Shown: positions 15,406 through 21,399 of the stretch, piece after piece
How positions within the stretch are numbered: the first letter of the stretch is position 1
Layout: every line of letters starts with the position of its first letter
DNA from: Fibrobacter succinogenes
GTDB taxonomy: Bacteria; Fibrobacterota; Fibrobacteria; Fibrobacterales; Fibrobacteraceae
Direction of reading: 5' to 3'
Length of the DNA: 34,987 nt
Assembly: GCA_902762305.1 (NCBI GenBank)
Contig: CACWNW010000022.1
Span: forward strand, 1-34,987
The notes under the pieces: generated by a model
Told to the model about the DNA's origin: nothing
The model's input: only the letters and a program-made list of their open reading frames with translations
The model's database searches: none
Program-made: the position numbers and the translations under genes

Positions 15406-16335
15406 ATGGGTCTTTTCCCGATGAACACGGGGAATTCCCGACAGCAGATTATCCCGCCCACGCGCCTGCGCGTGAAGGCGGGTTTTGTTGTATACTCTCC
15501 GGACTCCGGGAACCGCGAACTGGTCATCCTGGACGAAGGCGAACTCGTCGCCGTAGACAAGTCGCACGACAGCCGCGAAATCAAGTTCCGCATGCACGCG
15601 GGCGATATCGTCGGTGTAGCCTCCCTCTTCGAGAACGAGCCGTTCCGCTATACCCTCGAGGCCGCCGAGGATTCTTCGGTCACCATCATTTCGGAAGACT
15701 GCCTGGAATCCGAACTGAAGAACATCCCCATCTGGCTGCTCGCCACGCTCAAGAACCTTTCCGTGAACACACGCCTCCTCAAGGAGTCCGCACGCAAGAC
15801 CCCCGTGGAGAACACTCTGATGAGCCTCGCGGAATACTGCGCGCATCTCGAATCTGGCGTGAAGTACCCGGTCGACACGCTCATCCGCGAATTCAACTGG
15901 CTCACCCGCATCCCGCCGGTAACCATCAAGGCCGACCTCAAGTCGCTCCTGCGCCGCCACTTCATCGGGCTTTCCAAGAACGGCGAAGAGCTGCTCCTGC
16001 AGGTCCACAACGCGACGCTCATGCAGATATTCTCAGACTACCTGTATGCCCGCGAAGAGGGTCTCGTATGGGAACCGCTCCGCCTGAGCCTCCCGCAGAA
16101 GCGCATCCTGGTGCACCTCACCACGATCAAGAAAGGCGTCGAGATGGAAGCGCCCGAATGGATACGCCTGCTCAACGAGAGGGAGCTGCCTATCGACGTG
16201 GCGCAGTGGATTACGCTGCAGGATCTCGGATGCTTCAAGCAAGGGCTCTCGAACAAGTTCCATGTGGACATGGAAAAGATCGAGTACTACCTCACGGCGC
16301 TGCGCTACGATTCCAACCTGAGGGGGGCAGTCTGA
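15406..16335 (+). CDS. Cyclic-nucleotide-binding-domain protein, copy 1
   Basis: A 309-aa protein with a CRP-like cyclic-nucleotide-binding beta roll at about residues 20-105 (LRVKAGFVVYSPDSGNRELV, then ILDEGELVAV, then GDIVGVASLFENEPFRYTLE). The phosphate-binding Arg equivalent (R81) is present, but the usual GE pair is GV (G70 V71), so ligand binding is doubtful. The rest is helical; TIKADLKSLLRRHFIGLSKN could be a helix plus wing, but no standard CRP helix-turn-helix is seen. It begins 10 bases after rplS; an ATG at 15421 is an alternative start. The next gene overlaps by one base and has exactly the same length and layout, so the two look like a tandem duplicate pair and perhaps a heterodimer. 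Confidence 0.75.
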   Translation: MGLFPMNTGNSRQQIIPPTRLRVKAGFVVYSPDSGNRELVILDEGELVAVDKSHDSREIKFRMHAGDIVGVASLFENEPFRYTLEAAEDSSVTIISEDCLESELKNIPIWLLATLKNLSVNTRLLKESARKTPVENTLMSLAEYCAHLESGVKYPVDTLIREFNWLTRIPPVTIKADLKSLLRRHFIGLSKNGEELLLQVHNATLMQIFSDYLYAREEGLVWEPLRLSLPQKRILVHLTTIKKGVEMEAPEWIRLLNERELPIDVAQWITLQDLGCFKQGLSNKFHVDMEKIEYYLTALRYDSNLRGAV

Positions 16336-17264
16336 TGTTCGTCAAGGAAGGCGAATACCTGTTCCTCGAAGGCGACAAGGGCACGAGCCTAGTCATCGTC
16401 AAGTCGGGCATGCTGGTCGGCATGTCCAAGCAGCTGCGCCAGAGGCACTGGCGCAATTTCGGGCCCGGTTCCATCATCGGTGAATTCAGCCTGCTCGAAA
16501 GCAAGCCCAGGGAATACACGCTGCGTGCGGCGGAGAACAGCGAAGTCCTGTTCATCGAGCAGAAGGCGCTCCAGCGGGAACTCGAGCACAAGCCGGGCTG
16601 GTTCCAGTCCACTCTCTCGTTCCTCGCGAACCACTGCCATATCGCCGAAGAGAACTTCAAAAAAAGCAAGATAGTGCAGGCGCTCCCCGCACTGCTCTTC
16701 CTGTTCAGCAAGCACCTCATCTCGAGCGGTTCAGACAACATAACGCTCGCTGTACTCCAGAAGAAGATGCTCGTGCTGAACAACACGGAATTTTCCGAAA
16801 CCGAGAACCTGCTGCAGCTGCTCGAGGAATTCGGCATCCTGAAAATCGAGGGCGATACCGTCCGCGTGCCGAACCTGCAAATTATCCCGCTCCTGTACGA
16901 AGCGCTCCGTTACCGCGCGCTCAACAAGCAGGTATCGCCGGATATTCTTTCCATCACGGAACAGCTCGTGCTCACGGCCTTCGTGAAGGCGGTAAAGGAG
17001 AACGGCATTTCCATTCGGGGCAACAAGGCGACCGTCCCGACCGAAATTCTCAAGGCCGAAGCCAAGAAGGCAATGCACGGCGGCACGCTCACGCGACGCA
17101 TCATCGCACCGCTAATCGCAAGCGGGATTCTCGAAGCCTCGCCTGCGGGCGGCCAGTCCCCCGTACTCGACGACACCGATTCGTTCACGGCGGATTTCTA
17201 CCACATCATCGACCTGCTCGAGCTCAACCGCATTTTCCCGCTGCTCGACAAGAACCTGGTATAG
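16335..17264 (+). CDS. Cyclic-nucleotide-binding-domain protein, copy 2
   Basis: A 309-aa paralogue of the preceding gene, starting in its stop codon (TGATG). The cNMP-binding domain starts at once (VKEGEYLFLEGDKGTSLVIV) and keeps the full phosphate cassette pattern IIGEFSLLESKPREYTLRAA with G49, E50 and R59, so this copy may bind a cyclic nucleotide. Residues 110-309 are helical with a possible winged segment (LLEEFGILKIEGDTVRVPNL). There is no clear DNA-recognition helix. The ATG at 16335 was chosen because the domain begins there; further upstream the frame lies inside copy 1. The role is unknown; linkage to ribosomal genes may mean growth-linked expression. Confidence 0.75.
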   Translation: MFVKEGEYLFLEGDKGTSLVIVKSGMLVGMSKQLRQRHWRNFGPGSIIGEFSLLESKPREYTLRAAENSEVLFIEQKALQRELEHKPGWFQSTLSFLANHCHIAEENFKKSKIVQALPALLFLFSKHLISSGSDNITLAVLQKKMLVLNNTEFSETENLLQLLEEFGILKIEGDTVRVPNLQIIPLLYEALRYRALNKQVSPDILSITEQLVLTAFVKAVKENGISIRGNKATVPTEILKAEAKKAMHGGTLTRRIIAPLIASGILEASPAGGQSPVLDDTDSFTADFYHIIDLLELNRIFPLLDKNLV

Positions 17265-17277
17265 CGCCGGCTAGTTT

Positions 17278-17372
17278 ACAGTTACTAGTTATTAGTTACT
17301 AGAATTTCTAGTATCAAGAAGCCTCTTGAAATCCACGATACTAGGAACTCGGAACTTAGAACTAGGAACTCG
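17278..17372. repeat. Degenerate short repeats upstream of yajC
   Basis: GTTACTAGTTATTAGTTACT, then AGAATTTCTAG, is a run of TAGTTA-type heptamers. It is followed by tandem GGAACTCGGAACTTAGAACT, then AGGAACTCG. Both blocks lie between the cNMP gene and the yajC promoter. Confidence 0.5.
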
Positions 17373-17379
17373 TTTTTTC

Positions 17380-17387
17380 TATATTTA
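17380..17387 (+). promoter_or_regulatory. -7 box of the yajC operon
   Basis: TATATTTA, one base from TAnnTTTG, preceded by a run of T. It leaves a leader of about 35 bases with AAGG before the ATG. Confidence 0.5.
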
Positions 17388-17425
17388 CACCCGAAACAAA
17401 CATTCACCTTAAAACAAGGCTTATC

Positions 17426-17797
17426 ATGAAACTTTCCGCACTCCTCGTGACCCTTTCCTCCATTGCCGCATTCGCCCAGGAAGCTGCCGAAGCAGCCGAA
17501 CAGCAGCCGAACAGCATGATGTCCTTCTTACCGATCGTTCTCCTGTTCGTCGTGATGTGGCTCTTCTTCATCCGCCCGCAGAGCAAGGAAAGGAAGAAGA
17601 TGGAAGAAATGCGCAAGGCCCTCAAGAAGGGTGACAAGGTCATCACGACGGCCGGCATCATCGGTACCATCACCACCATCGAAGACAATTCGAACATCAT
17701 CACCGTCCGCACGGGTTCTACCACCTTCATCGACTTCGACAAGTCCGCCATCGTCCGCGTGATGAACGCCGAAGAAAAGACCGAAGAGAAGAAGTAA
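17426..17797 (+). CDS. yajC: Preprotein translocase subunit YajC
   Basis: A 123-aa inner-membrane accessory subunit of the Sec translocon. It has an N-terminal hydrophobic, signal-like stretch (residues 3-17), then the conserved transmembrane helix and basic motif FLPIVLLFVVMWLFFIRPQS, then KERKKM. The SH3-like part has GDKVITTAGIIGTITTI, which is diagnostic. The extra N-terminal signal-like segment followed by an Ala/Glu-rich linker differs from the short N-terminus of E. coli YajC. It heads a four-gene operon, with def 22 bases downstream. Confidence 0.94.
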   Translation: MKLSALLVTLSSIAAFAQEAAEAAEQQPNSMMSFLPIVLLFVVMWLFFIRPQSKERKKMEEMRKALKKGDKVITTAGIIGTITTIEDNSNIITVRTGSTTFIDFDKSAIVRVMNAEEKTEEKK

Positions 17798-17819
17798 TCC
17801 TCGAGAAGGAACAAGATAA

Positions 17820-18359
17820 ATGGCGATCCTCCCTATCCGCATTTACGGCGACCCGGTGCTCCGCAAGAAGAGCGAGCCGATTACCGAGATTACCCCGGAA
17901 CTGCGCCAGCTGGCACAGGACATGCTCGAAACCATGTACGACGCTCCCGGCTGCGGCCTCGCCGCCCCGCAAATCGGCAGGAACATCCGCCTGGTCGTCA
18001 TCGACACGGCCATCCCCGGCGAAGAGGATCCGCGCCCCTATATCATGTTCAACCCGGAATGGGAAGCCGAAGATGACGCGAAACCCGTTGACTACGACGA
18101 AGGATGCCTCTCGCTTCCGGATATCTTCTGCAACGTGGTGCGCCCGGACAAGGTCGCGGTACGATTCTTCGACATCAACGGCGAGCCGCAAGAAATCCGC
18201 AACTGCGAAGGCCTCTTCGCACGCTGCATCCAGCACGAAACGGACCACCTGAACGGGGACCTGTTCGTCGACAAGATTTCTACGGCAGACCGCACGATGA
18301 ACCAGTCCAAGCTCCGCAAGATGGCGAAAGAAACCCAGGCGAAGCTGAAGAAGAGATAG
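17820..18359 (+). CDS. def: Peptide deformylase
   Basis: A 179-aa metalloenzyme that removes the N-formyl group from nascent proteins. All three motifs are present: GCGLAAPQIG at 44-53, EGCLSLP at 94-100 (metal-ligand Cys96) and QHETDHLNG at 138-146 (metal ligands H139 and H143, catalytic E140). The length is typical. GAAGG precedes the ATG. It lies between yajC and a SpoIID/LytB gene, in the same direction with short gaps. Confidence 0.97.
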   Translation: MAILPIRIYGDPVLRKKSEPITEITPELRQLAQDMLETMYDAPGCGLAAPQIGRNIRLVVIDTAIPGEEDPRPYIMFNPEWEAEDDAKPVDYDEGCLSLPDIFCNVVRPDKVAVRFFDINGEPQEIRNCEGLFARCIQHETDHLNGDLFVDKISTADRTMNQSKLRKMAKETQAKLKKR

Positions 18360-18377
18360 CACCCCTCCGGAGTACAC

Positions 18378-19877
18378 GTGCATACGCTCCGGTCCATCAT
18401 CGCGATATCCATTTTCGCCTCGTTCGCGCCAAACGCGGTTAACGCGTTTGCGGCCGAAGATGATTTCGAGCTGCCGGATTTGCCACAGCCGCCCCAGGCA
18501 ACAACAGCGCCGGCCAGCGACACGGCAATAGATGGCGCGACAGCAGAAGTTGCACCGGCTAAAGATGCGCCTAAAGATTTTCCAGTTAAGGAATCGCCTA
18601 AAGATGCGTTTAAAGATGCGTCTAAAGGAGCGTCGGCAAAAAATGTGCCGGAACAATCGGATTACGACGGCCCCGTAAACTTCGCCCCCATCGAGGCGAC
18701 GACACTTTCCGGACCGCAGAAGGAACCGCCCGCATCCAGGCCACACAAGGCGCAGGGCAGCGGAGAAATCGTCCCGAAGAAAATACCGGAGAATTTGAAC
18801 CGCCCCCTGCAAGTAGGCGTGTTCGTCGGCGTGAAGGAACTATACCTGCGGCTCGAAGGCGAAACCATCCACATGACGGCAGCGGGCAACAAGGTGAAGT
18901 TCCAGGGCAAGGAAAACTCCGCCACGCTCGACCACAAGGAAATCCACGGCGAGGGGAAATGCATTTCCATCGCGCCGACCACACGCGAACTTTCCACCTC
19001 GTGCTATCCGGGACACTTCTACGTGAGCGCAAGCAAGGGGCTCGTGAACGCGGTGAATATCGTCGACGTGGAAGACTACCTGCGCGGAGTCGTCCCCTAC
19101 GAAATCGGCAAGCTCGACAACAGCAGGTTCAGCGCCCTCGAATCGCAGGCCATCGCCGCACGTACTTATGCCTACAAGCACTTCGGCAGCCGCGAATCCA
19201 TGGGGTTCGACGTGTACGCCGACACCAAGGACCAAGTCTACAAGGGACTCGCAAGCGCAACCCCGCTCACCGACAGCGCCGTGAAGGCAACCGCCGGGAT
19301 TGTCATGACATACGACGGGCAGTTCATCATCGCCTACTACCATTCCACCTGCGGAGGCGAAACCGAGACGCTCGCCACCTGGGAACGCCCCGACCTGCCC
19401 TACCTGCAAAGCAGGCCCGACCTGCGCAAGGACGGTACGCCGTGGTGCAGCGAATCCAGTTACAGCAAGTGGGAACGCAGGTTCAGCGACGCGGAAGCCG
19501 AGTCGCTCATCAAGAAGAACGGCAAAGAAGCGAAGGCGAAGGTCCCCGACTTCAAGAAAATCAGGAGCATCGCCATCAGGGATACGCTCCCGAGCGGAAG
19601 GATCCTCACGCTCGTCGTCGATACGGACAAGGGCAAATTCGAAGTCCGGGGCGACAGGGTCCGCTGGCTGTTCAAGAAATCCGGTTCCATTCTCCCGTCC
19701 TCGTTCTTCAGGATAGAGCACAAAAAGCAGGAATGGGTAATCACCGGCAAGGGATTCGGGCACGGAGTCGGCATGTGCCAGATGGGCGTGCGGGGCCGCA
19801 GCGCCGCAGGCCAGGACTTCGCCACCATCCTCACCCACTACTATCCGGGAATCACGCTGGAGCGTTTCGAGAAATGA
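18378..19877 (+). CDS. SpoIID/LytB-domain secreted protein
   Basis: A 499-aa exported protein starting at GTG, with CCGGAG upstream. Residues 1-26 form a signal peptide ending AFA. Residues 30-130 are a low-complexity linker with Lys-Asp-Ala/Pro-Lys repeats; this stretch is AT-richer than its surroundings. The SpoIID/LytB domain follows: NVVDVEDYLRGVVPYEIGKL-like sequence near 228, then FSALESQAIAARTYAYKHFG, then a STCGG motif and the C-terminal GHGVGMCQMGVRGRSAAGQD block. SpoIID-family proteins cut or modulate peptidoglycan glycan strands (SpoIID itself acts on denuded glycan). Outside sporulation such proteins take part in cell-wall turnover or division. Its stop overlaps the next start by 4 bases. 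Confidence 0.9.
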   Translation: MHTLRSIIAISIFASFAPNAVNAFAAEDDFELPDLPQPPQATTAPASDTAIDGATAEVAPAKDAPKDFPVKESPKDAFKDASKGASAKNVPEQSDYDGPVNFAPIEATTLSGPQKEPPASRPHKAQGSGEIVPKKIPENLNRPLQVGVFVGVKELYLRLEGETIHMTAAGNKVKFQGKENSATLDHKEIHGEGKCISIAPTTRELSTSCYPGHFYVSASKGLVNAVNIVDVEDYLRGVVPYEIGKLDNSRFSALESQAIAARTYAYKHFGSRESMGFDVYADTKDQVYKGLASATPLTDSAVKATAGIVMTYDGQFIIAYYHSTCGGETETLATWERPDLPYLQSRPDLRKDGTPWCSESSYSKWERRFSDAEAESLIKKNGKEAKAKVPDFKKIRSIAIRDTLPSGRILTLVVDTDKGKFEVRGDRVRWLFKKSGSILPSSFFRIEHKKQEWVITGKGFGHGVGMCQMGVRGRSAAGQDFATILTHYYPGITLERFEK

Positions 19878-21217
19878 GTTCCGAAAGCCCGGTCTATGCC
19901 GTAATAAGCCAGGGATGTGCCGCAAACTTCGGCGAAGGCGAACGCATCGCGCGAGCCCTTTCTGCAGGCCACCCGAATTGCCACGTAGTTTTCCGTCTGC
20001 CAGACGTTCAGGATGCAGCGAAAAGCACCCCCTCCTTACATGCGTCTGGGGTACAAGATGCTCCGGATGCAATTTACCTGAACGTCTGCACCGTGAAGGG
20101 CAACGCGGGCGCACTGAAGCTGCTGCGCACCGCATTTGAGACGTATCCGGATGTTCCGCTGTTCATTACAGGTTGCGCCCCTAAGGACTTCCGCGAAGAA
20201 GCCCTGAAGGTTACAGATAAGGTAGTATTCACGAGCTTGGAGGAGATCCCCGCCTCCGCGGGGATGACAAAACAAGCCGGGAATGACAATGGCGCCGCCA
20301 CAGGAAACACACTGCGCGAATCCCCGTTCGTGGGCATCGTGAACATCGAGGAAGGCTGCCTCGACGCCTGCGCCTTCTGCAGCACGCACCTCGTGAAGGG
20401 GCGCCTCAAGAGCTATGCTCCCGAAGGCATCGTCGAGCAGGTCCGCGGCCTCGTCGCAGACGGCTGCCTCGAAATCCAGCTGACCGGTCAAGATTGCGCC
20501 TGCTACGGGTTCGATACCGGCACGAATCTCGCCGCCCTCACACAGCGCATCCTCGTGCACGTTCCCGGCAATTACAGGTTACGCCTCGGGATGGGAAACC
20601 CGCGGCACATGATTCAATATGCGGACGCGCTTCTTGATTGTTTCCGCGACGAACGTGTCTACAAATTCGTACACGTTCCCGTGCAGAGCGGAAGCGACCG
20701 CGTGCTCAGGGCGATGAACCGCCGCCACACGGCAGAAGACTTCCGGCAAATCGCCCGCATGTTCAACACCGAATTCCGGCGCTTCACGCTCAGCACGGAC
20801 ATCATCGTCGGTTTCCCCGGCGAAACCGACGACGATTTCGCGGAAACGATGCGTCTGCTCGAAGAAACCCGCCCGACGGTCTGCAACATCACCCGCTTTG
20901 TGGCGCGCCCCGGCACGCCCGCGGCACGCATGGAACAGGACGCCGGCCTCCGCATTCCCGAGAGCGTGAAGCACGAACGCTCCGCCATCCTGTTCGACGC
21001 CTTCCAGAAAATCGCACAAGCGAACAACGCCCTCTGGACCGGCGACACCTGCGACGTCGTAGTAGAAAAACCCGGCCACCGCGCAGGCACGACCATCGCG
21101 CGGAACGAGGCCTACCGCCCGGTAGCCCTCGCCGGCGACATTCCCGCCGGTACCCGCCTCAAAGCCCGTATTACCGGTGCCGAGCCCTTCGCACTCATCG
21201 GCGAACGCCTTCCCTGA
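19874..21217 (+). CDS. tRNA methylthiotransferase, e-MtaB/CDKAL1-like
   Basis: A 447-aa radical-SAM enzyme of the MiaB/RimO/MtaB group that adds a methylthio group to tRNA. The N-terminal MTTase domain keeps its three cluster Cys (C15, C72, C101). The radical-SAM triad is C162, C166 and C169 in GCLDACAFC. A TRAM-like RNA-binding domain ends the protein (about 385-447). Within the SAM domain, GRLKSYAPEGIVEQV, LEIQLTGQDCACYG, GTNLAAL and KFVHVPVQSGSDRVLRAMNR resemble the archaeal/eukaryotic e-MtaB (CDKAL1) branch acting on t6A37 rather than bacterial MiaB or RimO. Residues 123-138 (EEIPASAGMTKQAGND) are encoded by a REP-like palindrome sitting in frame between the domains. Another non-family-looking insert lies at about 44-66. 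Both inserts avoid the catalytic residues. Confidence 0.88.
   Translation: MSSESPVYAVISQGCAANFGEGERIARALSAGHPNCHVVFRLPDVQDAAKSTPSLHASGVQDAPDAIYLNVCTVKGNAGALKLLRTAFETYPDVPLFITGCAPKDFREEALKVTDKVVFTSLEEIPASAGMTKQAGNDNGAATGNTLRESPFVGIVNIEEGCLDACAFCSTHLVKGRLKSYAPEGIVEQVRGLVADGCLEIQLTGQDCACYGFDTGTNLAALTQRILVHVPGNYRLRLGMGNPRHMIQYADALLDCFRDERVYKFVHVPVQSGSDRVLRAMNRRHTAEDFRQIARMFNTEFRRFTLSTDIIVGFPGETDDDFAETMRLLEETRPTVCNITRFVARPGTPAARMEQDAGLRIPESVKHERSAILFDAFQKIAQANNALWTGDTCDVVVEKPGHRAGTTIARNEAYRPVALAGDIPAGTRLKARITGAEPFALIGERLP
20242..20288. repeat. REP-like palindrome inside a coding sequence
   Basis: GGAGATCCCCGCCTCCGCGG, then GGATGAC, forms a strong hairpin with the ends GGAGAT/ATGAC, followed at once by GCCGGGAATGAC, the edge of a second unit. 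It is read in frame as part of the methylthiotransferase. Confidence 0.7.
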
Positions 21218-21259
21218 CAAAACTTCATTCTGAGACCGGAGCACCGCAGCCTCGCCTCC

Positions 21260-21293
21260 GTCATGCCGCAGTCGCTTGGCGACAAGGGCATCC
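21260..21293. repeat. REP-like element after the methylthiotransferase
   Basis: GTCAT, then a GTCGC-TTG-GCGAC hairpin, ending GGGCATCC. It has the same GTCAT...ATC layout as the elements at 10719 and 20242. Confidence 0.5.
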
Positions 21294-21350
21294 ACTAGCA
21301 ACACTCGGCACAACTAACACCTAAACCAAGCCCGCCTTGACGTGCAGGTA

Positions 21351-21380
21351 CAAAAAGAGCCCGGCTCAAAGCCAGGCTCT
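21351..21380 (-). terminator. Terminator of the fibro-slime gene
   Basis: AGAGCC.GGCT pairs with AGCC.GGCTCT (21356-21380, one mismatch, CAA loop). On the minus strand the stem is followed by TTTTTG. It stands 20 bases after the minus-strand stop. Confidence 0.8.
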
Positions 21381-21399
21381 TCGTTAAACAGTTTGTTCC

